Shown one piece after another: positions 1 to 9,956 of a stretch of 55,180 nucleotides of DNA; position 1 is the stretch's first letter; every line of letters begins with the position of its first letter. This DNA is from Betaproteobacteria bacterium (GTDB lineage Bacteria > Pseudomonadota > Gammaproteobacteria > Burkholderiales > Methylophilaceae). Where the stretch lies: positions 1 to 55,180 of the forward strand of contig JAHZMC010000087.1 in NCBI GenBank assembly GCA_022599515.1. Direction: 5' to 3'. A program made the translations under genes and the position numbers. The notes under the pieces are model-generated. The model was not told the DNA's origin. It worked only from the letters and a program-made list of their open reading frames with translations, and did no database searches.

Positions 1-19
1 ACCCAGACAACGTCATCGT

Positions 20-1024
<1,005 letters not shown>

Positions 1025-1060
1025 TCATTATTTTGTGCTTAAATGTTCGCTATTTACCTT

Positions 1061-1076
1061 AACGCGAAGACGCGTT
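1061..1076. other. Short inverted repeat between trpC and hemB
   Basis: AACGCG-AAGA-CGCGTT is a perfect 6-bp stem with a 4-nt loop, extendable by about two pairs. It follows the trpC stop on the minus strand and could mark the end of the trp transcript. There is no T-run after it on either strand, so it is not a canonical intrinsic terminator. Confidence 0.35.
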
Positions 1077-1128
1077 AGGCGCAAGTGAGAAGTCAGTGCG
1101 CAATACGCTAGTCGCTTGCAATAAGCGT

Positions 1129-1917
1129 TTAGGCGAATACTTTTAAAAATTCTGTGCCTGGGTCTGGTTGTCGCATAAACGCCTCGCCAACCAAGAAGCC
1201 ATTGACATTGTGACTGCGCATCAATGCCACATCTTCAGCGGTAAAGATACCTGATTCAGTAATGACAAAGCGATCATCTGGCAACTGCTCTAATAAATCT
1301 AAGGTCGTTTGTAGCGTTACATCAAACGTGCGCAAGTTACGATTGTTAATGCCAACCAACGGCGTTTCTAACTTCAATGCTAATTCAAGCTCTTTGCCAT
1401 CGTGCACTTCAACCAACACCGCCATGCCTAATTCATGCGATACTTCCTCAAGCAATTGCATTTGTTTTAACTCTAGCGCCGCCACAATCAACAAAATACA
1501 ATCTGCGCCCATCGCACGTGCTTCAACCACTTGATAAGGGTCAATCATAAAATCTTTGCGCAACACAGGTAGACTACACGCCGCACGCGCTTGTTTTAAA
1601 TACTCGGCCGAACCTTGAAAATATTGCTCATCGGTTAATACAGACAAACAGGCTGCACCTGCTTTTTCATAGCTTTTTGCAATTTCTGCAGGGTTAAAAT
1701 TCTCACGAATCACCCCTTTTGATGGGCTGGCTTTTTTAATCTCTGCAATCACCGCAGGTAAGTTAGCTTCATCTTTTTTGGCTAAGTTACCAACAAAATC
1801 ACGCGGCTCTGGCTGCGCCAAGGCTTCTTCGTGAATTTGCTTTAACGATTTAATGGCGCTCGCCTTGGCGATTTCTTCACGTTTAGTGGCTAATATTTTA
1901 TTTAATATATCTGACAT
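1129..1917 (-). CDS. trpC: Indole-3-glycerol-phosphate synthase
   Basis: Converts carboxyphenylaminodeoxyribulose phosphate to indole-3-glycerol phosphate, the fourth tryptophan step. It is a single-domain TIM barrel of 262 residues, with no TrpF fusion. Family motifs are visible in order: [10 protein letters not shown] (phosphate and catalytic Lys, about residue 60), LRKDFM (about 120), [27 protein letters not shown] (about 190) and ITESGI. It ends the trp cluster and is separated from trpD by the DUF3465 lipoprotein gene, 38 nt upstream. The trpF, trpB and trpA genes are not in this window. Confidence 0.97.
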   Translation of the reverse strand: MSDILNKILATKREEIAKASAIKSLKQIHEEALAQPEPRDFVGNLAKKDEANLPAVIAEIKKASPSKGVIRENFNPAEIAKSYEKAGAACLSVLTDEQYFQGSAEYLKQARAACSLPVLRKDFMIDPYQVVEARAMGADCILLIVAALELKQMQLLEEVSHELGMAVLVEVHDGKELELALKLETPLVGINNRNLRTFDVTLQTTLDLLEQLPDDRFVITESGIFTAEDVALMRSHNVNGFLVGEAFMRQPDPGTEFLKVFA

Positions 1918-1955
1918 TGGTTTCGTCTATTCTGTTTATATAACTGACTTGATGT

Positions 1956-2432
1956 TTACTGATAGGTAATACCGTTATGCTTAATCCAACCAGCTTCGTG
2001 TTGGTTACGTGGGTCTAAATGCGTCCAATGCACCACGCCACCTTTTGGGTTATAACTATATTCACCTCTAAATTCAATTGTATCGCCTACTTTTAGGGTA
2101 TCAATACGCAACGCTAAATCGATATTATGGGCAAATAGCAAGGTTTGTCCGCCAGCAATGCTAACGAGAAATTTTTGGTGACGTGAGCCTTTATTATCAT
2201 CAGCCAATAAACGCACAACGCGCCCAGTTCCATCGACCATTTCATCATTGGCTTGTCGTGCAAATAATGTACTCGCTGATGGAAACTGCGTTTCATACTG
2301 ACCATTACTTAATTGCTCTACGCCTTGCTCTAGCGCTTGCGGCAGTGATTCTACCGATGCAAATGACGATTGCTCTGTTTGCGAGCAAGCCACTGTTATA
2401 AGAAAAAGCATGGTTAAAACAACGTTTCTCAT
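1956..2432 (-). CDS. DUF3465-family lipoprotein inside the trp cluster
   Basis: A 158-residue protein with a lipoprotein signal: hydrophobic residues 4-15 and lipobox ITVAC, with Cys16 as the lipidation site. The mature part has the DUF3465 pattern: GRVVRLLADDNKGSRHQKF, then FAHNIDLALRI, GDTIEFRGEYSYN, GGVVHWTHLDP and a C-terminal WIKHNGITYQ. The compact beta-rich sequence resembles an OB-like fold; the function is unknown. Its ATG overlaps the trpD stop by 4 nt (ATGA), so it is probably translationally coupled to trpD. It is an unexpected envelope gene between two cytosolic tryptophan enzymes. Family assignment is from memory of the motif. Confidence 0.85.
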   Translation of the reverse strand: MRNVVLTMLFLITVACSQTEQSSFASVESLPQALEQGVEQLSNGQYETQFPSASTLFARQANDEMVDGTGRVVRLLADDNKGSRHQKFLVSIAGGQTLLFAHNIDLALRIDTLKVGDTIEFRGEYSYNPKGGVVHWTHLDPRNQHEAGWIKHNGITYQ

Positions 2433-3433
2433 CTTGCTTGCAAGGCCTCTAAAGTTGCCAACGCCTTACCTTCATCAATCATTTTCGCCGCTGTTGCGAT
2501 ACCCGCTTCTAGCGTGGTCGCAATACCAGCTGTATAAATCGCTGCACCTGCATTCATTAATACAATGTCGCGTGCTGCGCCTTTTTTAACTGTTAGCACG
2601 TCCATAATCATGGCTTTTGACTCTGCTGCATTTTGAATCTGAATATCTTTTAACTGATGCCCAGATAAACCAAACTGTTTAGGATTGATTGTATATTCAG
2701 TGACTTTTCCATCTTTTAGCTCAGCAATATAAGTGTCGCCCGTAAATGAAATTTCATCCATCCCATCTGCACCATGTACGACCAATACATGTTCACTGCC
2801 TAACTTTTGTAATACTTTTGCTAATTTACCCGTTAATACTTGATCAAAAACACCCATGACCTGACGCTTGGCTGAAGCTGGATTAGTGAGCGGGCCGAGC
2901 AAATTAAAAATGGTACGAACGCCCAGTGCTTTACGCACAGGCGCGGCATATTTCATGGCACTGTGATGATTCGGCGCAAACATAAAGCCAATGCCAATTT
3001 CATTGACGCTAGCCGCTACTTCATCCGCCGTTTTATTGACATTAACGCCTAGCGCCTCCAATACATCGGCACTACCGCAAGTGGAAGATACTGAACGGCC
3101 GCCATGTTTGGCTACTTTTGCACCAGCTGCGGCCGCTACAAAAGCTGAAACGGTTGAAACATTAAAAGTTTGAATACCATCGCCACCAGTGCCACAAGTA
3201 TCAACCAAATGTGCGGTATTACTAATATTTACTTTGGTTGAAAGCTGACGCATCACCGTGGCCGCTGCAGCAATTTCATCCACCGTTTCACCTTTAACGC
3301 GTAGCGCAATGAGCAAAGCAGCAATTTGCGCTTCACTCAACTCGCCGCTCATCACTTGCTGCATCACCGCCAGCATTTGATCATGCGATAAATCTTTTGC
3401 CGCTAGTAATTGATTTAAAACATCTTTAAACAT
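2429..3433 (-). CDS. trpD: Anthranilate phosphoribosyltransferase
   Basis: Transfers phosphoribose from PRPP to anthranilate, the second tryptophan step. The 334-residue length is typical for the stand-alone enzyme. The PRPP-binding loop DTCGTGGDGIQTFNVST is at about residues 79-95, followed by VAKHGGRSVSSTCGSADVLEALG and the PVRKALGVRTIFNLLGPLTNP segment that contacts anthranilate. It begins 2 nt after the trpG stop and its own stop overlaps the downstream DUF3465 start, so trpE-G-D-DUF3465 form a tightly coupled unit. Confidence 0.98.
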   Translation of the reverse strand: MFKDVLNQLLAAKDLSHDQMLAVMQQVMSGELSEAQIAALLIALRVKGETVDEIAAAATVMRQLSTKVNISNTAHLVDTCGTGGDGIQTFNVSTVSAFVAAAAGAKVAKHGGRSVSSTCGSADVLEALGVNVNKTADEVAASVNEIGIGFMFAPNHHSAMKYAAPVRKALGVRTIFNLLGPLTNPASAKRQVMGVFDQVLTGKLAKVLQKLGSEHVLVVHGADGMDEISFTGDTYIAELKDGKVTEYTINPKQFGLSGHQLKDIQIQNAAESKAMIMDVLTVKKGAARDIVLMNAGAAIYTAGIATTLEAGIATAAKMIDEGKALATLEALQAR

Positions 3434-3435
3434 AA

Positions 3436-4002
3436 CTAATACGCTTTAATAAAGTTATCAAGCAACTCATGTCCATACTCTGTTAATACGGATTCTGGAT
3501 GAAATTGTACACCTTCGATGGCCAGCGTTTTATGGCGCACGCCCATAATCTCGCCATCTTCAGTCCACGCTGTCACTTCTAAACAATCTGGCAAACTCTC
3601 TTTTTCAATTACTAAGGAATGATAGCGCGTAGCCGTATATGGGTTCGCCAAGCCTTTAAACACACCTTCATTTTTATGATGAATGAGTGAAGTCTTGCCA
3701 TGCATGAGCGTTTTGGCTTTAATAATCTTCCCGCCAAACGCTTGGCCAATACTTTGATGACCCAGACATACGCCTAACAAAGGAATTTTGCCTGCAAAGG
3801 CATGAATAAGCGGTACAGAAATACCTGCCTCATTCGGCGTACACGGGCCAGGTGAAATCACAATATGGCGTGGATTCAACGCCGCCACTTTTTCTAAATC
3901 AATTTCATCATTACGATACACCTGCACCTCTTGACCAAGCTCGCCAAAATACTGAACAAGGTTATAGGTAAAGGAGTCGTAATTATCAATCATTAATAAC
4001 AT
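3436..4002 (-). CDS. trpG: Anthranilate synthase glutamine amidotransferase (TrpG/PabA)
   Basis: A class-I glutamine amidotransferase that feeds ammonia to TrpE. The 188-residue protein has nucleophile Cys79 in [15 protein letters not shown] and the His/Glu pair in [14 protein letters not shown] near residues 167-180. The oxyanion segment [13 protein letters not shown] is at about 50. Its ATG shares one base with the trpE stop (TAATG), implying translational coupling and 1:1 synthesis. No separate pabA is visible here, so this subunit may also serve folate synthesis, as in other bacteria with a single amphibolic subunit. That last point is inference. Confidence 0.97.
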   Translation of the reverse strand: MLLMIDNYDSFTYNLVQYFGELGQEVQVYRNDEIDLEKVAALNPRHIVISPGPCTPNEAGISVPLIHAFAGKIPLLGVCLGHQSIGQAFGGKIIKAKTLMHGKTSLIHHKNEGVFKGLANPYTATRYHSLVIEKESLPDCLEVTAWTEDGEIMGVRHKTLAIEGVQFHPESVLTEYGHELLDNFIKAY

Positions 4003-5492
4003 TATTGGATTCCTTTATTATCTAAACCTGCTTGTACCAACTCGGCAGCACGCAGCACTGCTTTGGCTTTGTTTTGTGTTTCATCCCACTCACTCTGAGG
4101 TACTGAATCTGCGACGACGCCTGCACCAGCTTGCACATACAATTTTTTATCTTTAATCACACCAGTGCGAATCGCAATCGCCACATCCATATCGCCATTA
4201 AACCCTAAGTAACCGACAGCGCCACCATAAATGCCGCGCTTAGTTGGTTCAAATTCATCAATAATTTCCATTGCCCTAATCTTAGGCGCGCCAGACAATG
4301 TGCCTGCAGGAAAAGTGGCTTTTAGCACATCAATCGCATCCAAATCAGGCTTTAACTGACCTTCTACATTACTCACAATATGCATCACATGTGAGTAGCG
4401 TTCTATCATCATATTATCCGTTACTTTTACCGATCCAGTTTGCGCCACACGACCAACATCGTTACGACCTAAATCCATCAACTGCACATGTTCTGCACGC
4501 TCTTTAGGATCTGCCAACAATTCTTCAGCTAAGGCAATATCTTCCTCGCGCGTTTTTCCGCGTGGACGCGTACCTGCGATTGGTCGAGATGTCACCACAC
4601 CATCTTCCAATCGCACTAAAATCTCAGGCGAAGCACCGACCACATGATGGTCGCCCATATCATAATAAAACATATAAGGGGATGGATTTAAGCTGCGTAA
4701 TGCACGATAAAGTGACAATGGTGAGCCAGTAAAATCTTGTGACAAACGCTGGCTTAGCACCACCTGCATAATGTCGCCTTCTAAGATGTAGTTCTGCGCC
4801 TTCTTAACTGCAGCCTTATAGTTTTCTTCACCAAATTCAGAGCTTGCATGGGTTGCCAAAGATGCTCTTGACTCTGGAATCTTGACGGTTTGGCGCAACT
4901 GTTGCATCAAGGTCTGAATACGTTGCAAGGCTTGCTCGTAAGCGTCGTTTTCCTCTGGATTGGCATAGACAATAAAATATAGCTTACCGCTCAAATTATC
5001 CACTACAGCAATTTCTTCCGACACCATTAACAAAACATCTGGTGTGCCAATTGCGTCTGGTTTTTGGCTATGGGCTAAGCGTTTTTCAATATAACGAATG
5101 GTTTCGTAACCGAAATAACCAGCTAAACCACCTGTAAAACGTGGTAAACCTGCATAAGGCGGCGTTTTAAAACGTGCTTGAAAAGCTTTAACAAAGTCGA
5201 GTGGATTGGTATTTTCTTGCGTGTCTAATACGGTTTCACCCTGTAGCACTTGCACTTGAAAGCCATGAGCAACAATGCGCGTTTTTGCTGGCAAGCCGAT
5301 AATAGAATAGCGTCCAAAGCGTTCACCGCCTTGCACACTTTCTAATAAGTATGAAAAGGGTTGATTCGCCAGCTTGAGATATAAAGATAAAGGCGTATCC
5401 AAATCGGCAAACGTTTCTTGCACCAATGGAATACGGTTGTAGCCTTGTTGTGCCAAGGCATCAAATTCTGATTGCGTGATTGTTTGAAGCAT
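4002..5492 (-). CDS. trpE: Anthranilate synthase component I
   Basis: Chorismate-binding subunit of anthranilate synthase, 496 residues from the chosen start. The N-terminal regulatory region includes the [18 protein letters not shown] segment near residue 50, with LLES as the usual Trp-feedback site. The C-terminal chorismate-binding domain shows [31 protein letters not shown], the [11 protein letters not shown] metal site, [19 protein letters not shown] and [13 protein letters not shown]. The open frame extends 13 codons upstream, but the ATG at 5492 is preferred: it has AAGGA 6 nt upstream and starts the conserved protein. That Shine-Dalgarno lies in the 3' arm of the leader stem annotated here. 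Confidence 0.97.
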   Translation of the reverse strand: MLQTITQSEFDALAQQGYNRIPLVQETFADLDTPLSLYLKLANQPFSYLLESVQGGERFGRYSIIGLPAKTRIVAHGFQVQVLQGETVLDTQENTNPLDFVKAFQARFKTPPYAGLPRFTGGLAGYFGYETIRYIEKRLAHSQKPDAIGTPDVLLMVSEEIAVVDNLSGKLYFIVYANPEENDAYEQALQRIQTLMQQLRQTVKIPESRASLATHASSEFGEENYKAAVKKAQNYILEGDIMQVVLSQRLSQDFTGSPLSLYRALRSLNPSPYMFYYDMGDHHVVGASPEILVRLEDGVVTSRPIAGTRPRGKTREEDIALAEELLADPKERAEHVQLMDLGRNDVGRVAQTGSVKVTDNMMIERYSHVMHIVSNVEGQLKPDLDAIDVLKATFPAGTLSGAPKIRAMEIIDEFEPTKRGIYGGAVGYLGFNGDMDVAIAIRTGVIKDKKLYVQAGAGVVADSVPQSEWDETQNKAKAVLRAAELVQAGLDNKGIQ

Positions 5493-5494
5493 AA

Positions 5495-5600
5495 ATTTCC
5501 TTAAAAAGTCGTGTACGATGATTGGAGGCAATCGCCTCCGAGTGAAGCTAGATTTAGCTCCACCATCGCCAACTTACATTTCCCTGCTTTTTAAGGAAAT
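5495..5600 (-). promoter_or_regulatory. trp operon leader: nested fold holding the trpE Shine-Dalgarno
   Basis: Between trpL and trpE the minus strand forms a nearly complete nested structure. The outer stem is a perfect 14-bp inverted repeat (5587-5600 with 5495-5508), and its trpE-proximal arm contains the trpE AAGGA. Inside is a 6-bp closing stem (5564-5569 with 5515-5520, one G-U). That encloses two hairpins: a 9-bp stem with one G-U (5555-5563 with 5542-5550, loop AATC) and GGAGGC-GATT-GCCTCC (5524-5539). The two tetraloops are complementary to each other. An alternative GCTTC:GAGGC pairing of the two inner hairpins is possible. The Trp codons of trpL lie at the base of the first hairpin, so this is read as a Trp-responsive attenuator. 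No T-run follows the GGAGGC hairpin, so control at translation is as likely as termination. Confidence 0.8.
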
Positions 5601-5604
5601 CCAT
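5554..5604 (-). CDS. trpL: trp leader peptide with three Trp codons
   Basis: A 16-codon ORF that reads [16 protein letters not shown], then TAA. Three of its last five residues are tryptophan (12, 14, 15), the hallmark of a trp attenuation peptide. An AAGG lies about 9 nt upstream of its ATG, which is 16 nt past the rpe stop. Codons 2-6 are the left arm of the 14-bp stem that masks the trpE Shine-Dalgarno, and the Trp codons abut the inner hairpins, so ribosome position on this ORF can choose between folds. Recognition is from codon content and position only. Confidence 0.85.
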   Translation of the reverse strand: MDFLKKQGNVSWRWWS

Positions 5605-5620
5605 TGTATTAAACCTTATA

Positions 5621-6325
5621 TTAAACAGTCGCTAATGCATCGCGCATTGATTTAACAACCGTGTCATAGCGGTTAGGGTCAGTATCATTTGGCTTACCAA
5701 AAATTGCACTACCTGCAACAAATGTATCGACACCTGCTGCGGCAATCTCAGCAATATTGTCTGGATTCACACCACCATCAATCTCTAACCAAATTTGACG
5801 GCCTGTTTTCGCAGTGTAAGCATCAATCAATGCACGTGCTTGTTTTGCTTTTTCTAATGTTTGTGGAATGAACTTCTGTCCGCCAAAACCAGGGTTAACT
5901 GACATTAATAGAATCATGTCGACTTTATCCATCACATGCTCTAAATAGTGTAATGGTGTTGCTGGATTGAATACCAAGCCAGATTTACAGCCTAAATCAC
6001 GTACCATAGAAAGGCTACGATCAATGTGATTGGATGCTTCTGGGTGAAAGGTAATGATATCAGCACCCGCTTTTGCAAAATCAGGAATAATACGATCAAC
6101 AGGTTCAACCATTAGATGCACATCAATCAATGCGCCTACGTTGTGAGATAAATCACGAATCGCTTCACAAACCAAAGGGCCAATCGTCAAGTTTGGCACA
6201 TAGTGATTATCCATCACATCAAAGTGCACAATGTCTGTTCCAGATTTAATAACATCCTCAATCTCTTGACCTAATTTTGCAAAATTAGCAGAAAGGATAC
6301 TTGGGGCAATTCTATATTCACTCAT
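5621..6325 (-). CDS. rpe: Ribulose-phosphate 3-epimerase
   Basis: Interconverts ribulose 5-phosphate and xylulose 5-phosphate; in methylotrophs it also serves the ribulose monophosphate cycle. The 234-residue TIM barrel shows [14 protein letters not shown] at the start, the metal and catalytic motifs [14 protein letters not shown] and DVHLMVE, then [25 protein letters not shown] and [14 protein letters not shown] lies upstream of the ATG. In many betaproteobacteria rpe is followed by gph (phosphoglycolate phosphatase) and then trpE; here gph is absent and the trp leader follows directly. Confidence 0.97.
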   Translation of the reverse strand: MSEYRIAPSILSANFAKLGQEIEDVIKSGTDIVHFDVMDNHYVPNLTIGPLVCEAIRDLSHNVGALIDVHLMVEPVDRIIPDFAKAGADIITFHPEASNHIDRSLSMVRDLGCKSGLVFNPATPLHYLEHVMDKVDMILLMSVNPGFGGQKFIPQTLEKAKQARALIDAYTAKTGRQIWLEIDGGVNPDNIAEIAAAGVDTFVAGSAIFGKPNDTDPNRYDTVVKSMRDALATV

Positions 6326-6472
6326 GATAGTTTCCGTTATCTCTATGATTATTAAAACTCAAAACCTTTATTTTAACGCGATTTCTTCATTTGGATAAGC
6401 GCTTTGCACAATGTTTTAGTGAACAAAACTACTTTTCATGCGTTAGTTTATTTTCCAACAACATCAATGCCT

Positions 6473-6481
6473 TGGTAAAAT
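6473..6481 (+). promoter_or_regulatory. Extended -10 element just upstream of hemA
   Basis: TGGTAAAAT has the TGn extension plus a good -10 hexamer (TAAAAT, 6476-6481). Only 6 nt separate it from the hemA ATG at 6488 and there is no Shine-Dalgarno between, so transcription would start at or next to the A of the start codon. The -35 region is poor, as is usual with extended -10 promoters. Confidence 0.5.
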
Positions 6482-6487
6482 AGCGAA

Positions 6488-7732
6488 ATGCAGTTGTATA
6501 CAATAGGTGTCAATCACACCACCGCCCCAATCGAAATTCGCGAGAATGTTGCGTTTAGCCTCGACAATATGCGCGAAGCGCTATCCGATTTGACCGTCAG
6601 CAACGCGGCAGAAGCGGCTATTTTATCTACTTGTAACCGTACAGAAATTTATGTGCAATCAGCGGATGCCGCGCCAGTGATTAACTGGCTGGCTGATTAT
6701 CACAAACTAGATTTAAACCATATTCAACCTTACACCTACACATTGGCCAACCAAGAAGCCGTTAAACATGCATTCAGAGTAGCTTCTGGTTTAGATAGCA
6801 TGGTATTGGGTGAGCCGCAAATTTTAGGGCAATTCAAGCAATCGGTAAAATTAGCGCAAGAAGCAGGCACTTTAGGTACAAATTTACACAAGTTATTTCA
6901 ACGCACCTTTGAAGTGGCCAAAGAAGTACGCACCAATACCGATATTGGTGGCAGTTCGATTTCGATGGCAGCTGCTGCCGTTAAACTCGCGCAACGTATT
7001 TTTGGCAACTTATCAGAGCAAAACGTGTTGTTTATTGGCGCAGGTGAAATGATTACGCTGTGCGCCAATCACTTTGCCGCACAAAAGCCAAAAAACATGA
7101 CGGTGGCTAATCGCACAAAAGAACGTGGCTCAGAGTTAGCAGAAAAAATCCATGCGGAAGCGATTTTGCTCAATGATTTACCTGAGCGTTTTGCTGAGTT
7201 TGATATTATTATCACCAGCACAGCCAGCCAATTACCAATTGTCGGCTTAGGCATGGTCGAACGCGCCATTAAAGCACGTAAACATCGTCCAATGTTTATG
7301 GTCGATTTAGCCGTACCCCGCGACATTGAAGCAGAAGTTGCGCAGTTGGATGATGTATTTTTATACGCTGTAGACGATTTGGCTCAAGTGGTCACCGATG
7401 GGATTGGCAACCGTCAAGAAGCGGCAATGACCGCAGAAACCATTGTGACTGCCCGCGTTGAAACCTTTATGCAATGGCTACAAAAACGTGGTTCTGTACC
7501 CACCATTAAAGCTCTGCGAGACCAAGCCGAAACGATGCGTACCGCCGAATTAGACAAAGCATTAAAACTGATTCAAAAGGGCGAAAACCCAGAGAAAACA
7601 TTGGAAATGCTTAGCATAGCGCTCACTAAGAAGTTTTTGCATGCCCCTAGCCATGCACTCAACCAAAGCCACGGCGATGAACACGAACGCTTAGCACAAT
7701 TTCTCCGCCATATTTATCAAATTAAGAATTAA
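6488..7732 (+). CDS. hemA: Glutamyl-tRNA reductase
   Basis: Reduces glutamyl-tRNA to glutamate-1-semialdehyde, the first step of C5 tetrapyrrole synthesis. The 414 residues begin with the canonical [19 protein letters not shown]. The catalytic Cys49 is in [26 protein letters not shown] (about residue 110) is followed by the NADPH-binding domain ([14 protein letters not shown], about 185) and the C-terminal dimerisation helices. It heads a plus-strand run with prfA (6-nt gap) and prmC, an order also known in enteric bacteria. The start appears leaderless: the -10 element ends 6 nt upstream. Confidence 0.98.
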   Translation: MQLYTIGVNHTTAPIEIRENVAFSLDNMREALSDLTVSNAAEAAILSTCNRTEIYVQSADAAPVINWLADYHKLDLNHIQPYTYTLANQEAVKHAFRVASGLDSMVLGEPQILGQFKQSVKLAQEAGTLGTNLHKLFQRTFEVAKEVRTNTDIGGSSISMAAAAVKLAQRIFGNLSEQNVLFIGAGEMITLCANHFAAQKPKNMTVANRTKERGSELAEKIHAEAILLNDLPERFAEFDIIITSTASQLPIVGLGMVERAIKARKHRPMFMVDLAVPRDIEAEVAQLDDVFLYAVDDLAQVVTDGIGNRQEAAMTAETIVTARVETFMQWLQKRGSVPTIKALRDQAETMRTAELDKALKLIQKGENPEKTLEMLSIALTKKFLHAPSHALNQSHGDEHERLAQFLRHIYQIKN

Positions 7733-7738
7733 CTCAAC

Positions 7739-8821
7739 ATGAAACCCAGCATATTACAAAAGCTCGCCAACTTGAGCGAACGCCTTGATGAACTAAATCG
7801 TTTAATGTCTACCGAAGATATTACCAACGATATGGATAACTATCTCAAAATTACCCGTGAACACGCGGAAATCACGCCAATTGTTGAGCAATATCATCGC
7901 TATACGCAAACCCAAGCCGACATTAAAGAAGCGCAAAGCATGTTGAGCGACCCTGAAATGAAAGCATTTGCACAAGATGAAATAGAAGAGGGCAAAAAAC
8001 GCTTAGAAGACATTGATTTAGATTTGCAAAAATTGCTGATTCCAAAAGATCCTAACGATGATAAAAACGTCATTCTAGAGATTCGCGCAGGAACAGGTGG
8101 TGATGAGTCAGGTTTATTTGCAGGCGATTTATTCCGCATGTATAGCCGCTATGCGGAGAAACAACGCTGGAAGCTCGAAGTCCTCTCAGCGAATGAAGGT
8201 GAAGTCGGCGGTTATAAAGAAATTATCGCGAAGATTGAAGGGCAAGGCGCTTACTCCAAACTGAAATTTGAAAGTGGCGGTCATCGCGTGCAACGCGTAC
8301 CTGATACCGAAACGCAAGGTCGTATTCACACCAGCGCTTGCACGGTGGCGATTTTGCCAGAAGTCGATGCCGTAGCGGATGTTGTGATCAATCCAGCCGA
8401 TATTCGCTTAGATACTTTCCGCGCCTCTGGTGCTGGTGGTCAACATATTAATAAAACAGACTCTGCCGTCCGTATTACCCATGCGCCAACGGGCATTGTA
8501 GTTGAATGCCAAGATGGACGTAGCCAACACGCTAATAAAGCACAAGCCATGATGGTGTTAGCGGCGCGAATTAAGCAAAAAGAAGAAGATGAGCAGCATG
8601 CCAAAATTTCTTCTGAGCGTCGTAATTTGATTGGCTCCGGCGACCGTTCACAACGTATCCGCACGTACAATTACCCACAAGGACGCATTACCGATCATCG
8701 CATTAATTTAACCTTATATAAGATTGATGCGATTACTGAAGGTGAATTGGATGAATTGATTGTGCCGCTCGCAGCTGAACATCAGGCAGATATGTTAGCA
8801 ATGTTGGGCGATGACAATTAA
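7739..8821 (+). CDS. prfA: Peptide chain release factor 1
   Basis: Recognises UAA and UAG stop codons and triggers peptide release. The 360-residue length is standard. The catalytic GGQ is at residues 233-235 ([16 protein letters not shown]), with Gln235 at the position methylated by PrmC, the next gene. The anticodon-mimic region lies in the preceding domain ([21 protein letters not shown]). It starts 6 nt after hemA and ends 2 nt before prmC, so the three are very probably cotranscribed. The adjacency to prmC pairs an enzyme with its substrate. Confidence 0.98.
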   Translation: MKPSILQKLANLSERLDELNRLMSTEDITNDMDNYLKITREHAEITPIVEQYHRYTQTQADIKEAQSMLSDPEMKAFAQDEIEEGKKRLEDIDLDLQKLLIPKDPNDDKNVILEIRAGTGGDESGLFAGDLFRMYSRYAEKQRWKLEVLSANEGEVGGYKEIIAKIEGQGAYSKLKFESGGHRVQRVPDTETQGRIHTSACTVAILPEVDAVADVVINPADIRLDTFRASGAGGQHINKTDSAVRITHAPTGIVVECQDGRSQHANKAQAMMVLAARIKQKEEDEQHAKISSERRNLIGSGDRSQRIRTYNYPQGRITDHRINLTLYKIDAITEGELDELIVPLAAEHQADMLAMLGDDN

Positions 8822-8823
8822 CG

Positions 8824-9786
8824 ATGCAGATTCATGCAGCGTGGCATGCAGCAAGTGCAGCACTCAAACAAGCAACCCAAAGTGATGAGACAAAATTAGA
8901 AGCACAACTATTGCTGGAACATGTATTAAACGTCAATCACGCTTGGTTAATTGCACATGCTGAGGATGAATTGGATCATCAAAGCCAAACTCAATTTCAA
9001 CTGCATATTGAACGTCGCACCAAAGGTGAGCCAATTGCTTATATACTAGGTGAGCGCGAGTTTTTTGGGCTAACGTTGAAAGTCACCCCAGACACCTTGA
9101 TTCCAAGGTCTGATACTGAGATTTTGGTGGAAACAGCATTAGAGAAGATTGCTTCCCTCCGACAAACTCGGCACGAAAGGCACACGGACAACGCTAAGTC
9201 GTCATTCCGACAAAACTCGGAATCTAGCGACTTTAAGACGGTTTGCAATAAGACACTGGATTCCGACTTTCGTCGGAATGACGGACAAGTGAAAGTGCTA
9301 GACCTTGGCACTGGTACAGGCGCGATTGCCTTAGCTATTGCAAAACACGCGCCCGATACACAAGTCACCGCAGTGGATTTTTCTAAAGGCGCTTTGCTAG
9401 TTGCTCAGCAAAACGCGCAAAATCTCAATATTCACAATGTTGCGTTTATAAATAGCGATTGGTTTAACGCACTACAAGGTCAGCGCCATGATGTCATCGT
9501 CAGCAATCCTCCTTATATTGAAGGGCACGATATCCATTTAAATCAAGGTGACTTACGGTTTGAGCCATTATCCGCACTAGCTTCTGGCGATGATGGTTTA
9601 CATGACATTAGACATATTATTAGTCACGCAAAACAATATCTCAACAGCAATGGCTGGCTACTGATTGAGCACGGCTATAATCAATCTGGCAAGGTGGCTG
9701 GCTTAATGCAGCAAGCGCAATTTAACGCAATACAGCATATCAATGACTTGGCTGGTATAGCACGGGTTACAATCGCGCAAAATTAG
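8824..9786 (+). CDS. prmC: Release-factor glutamine N5-methyltransferase with an in-frame repeat insertion
   Basis: Methylates the GGQ glutamine of release factors. An N-terminal helical domain (1-80) is followed by the SAM-binding motif VLDLGTGTGAIALAIA (about 158) and the catalytic NPPY at 228-231 (VSNPPYIEG). The protein is 320 residues where relatives have about 277. The excess sits between IPRSDTEILVE and the SAM motif, roughly residues 112-156, and corresponds to a palindromic repeat element at the DNA level. The extra peptide is polar, rich in Ser, Asn and Arg, and keeps the frame open. It lies just before the methyltransferase core, where a loop could be tolerated, so the enzyme may remain active. 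Confidence 0.95.
   Translation: MQIHAAWHAASAALKQATQSDETKLEAQLLLEHVLNVNHAWLIAHAEDELDHQSQTQFQLHIERRTKGEPIAYILGEREFFGLTLKVTPDTLIPRSDTEILVETALEKIASLRQTRHERHTDNAKSSFRQNSESSDFKTVCNKTLDSDFRRNDGQVKVLDLGTGTGAIALAIAKHAPDTQVTAVDFSKGALLVAQQNAQNLNIHNVAFINSDWFNALQGQRHDVIVSNPPYIEGHDIHLNQGDLRFEPLSALASGDDGLHDIRHIISHAKQYLNSNGWLLIEHGYNQSGKVAGLMQQAQFNAIQHINDLAGIARVTIAQN
9199..9284 (+). repeat. Palindromic repeat element inserted in prmC
   Basis: An 86-bp unit bounded by 31-nt inverted arms (9199-9229 and 9254-9284) that match at 26 of 31 positions. Each arm is itself a palindrome around ATTCCGAC...GTCGGAAT. A shorter related piece, CCGACAAACTCGG, lies at 9159-9171, suggesting a larger or repeated insertion. The motif resembles the intergenic ATTCCGAC-type repeats I recall from beta- and gammaproteobacterial genomes. 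No second copy was noticed in this window. Confidence 0.8.
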
Positions 9787-9923
9787 CCGCTTATTATCGC
9801 GAGATAAACCCAGCTTTACCATCAATACTCAGACAACATCATTTACACTGAGCAGTCGCTTCGCAATCACTGCACTCCACAACAGATTAAAGTTTAAAAA
9901 GTAATAGCCGTTAACAAGATTGT

Positions 9924-9940
9924 GGATAATTGTTTTATCC
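9924..9940. promoter_or_regulatory. Palindrome upstream of the BLUF gene
   Basis: GGATAA-TTGTT-TTATCC is a perfect 6-bp inverted repeat, 17 nt before the BLUF start codon. It overlaps a plausible -10 (GATAAT). It could be an operator or a short hairpin in the leader. No regulator is assigned. Confidence 0.3.
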
Positions 9941-9956
9941 CTCAGAGAGCGCAATC

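Noticed and set aside
5495..5600. First read as a mobile palindromic element or an unknown riboswitch because of its nested arms
   Set aside because: The Trp-rich leader peptide in the same place explains the structure as an attenuator; a metabolite-binding core is not needed.
9039..9368. A 109-residue minus-strand ORF opposite prmC
   Set aside because: It is a shadow: the prmC repeat is palindromic, so both strands stay open; the plus-strand protein has all PrmC motifs.
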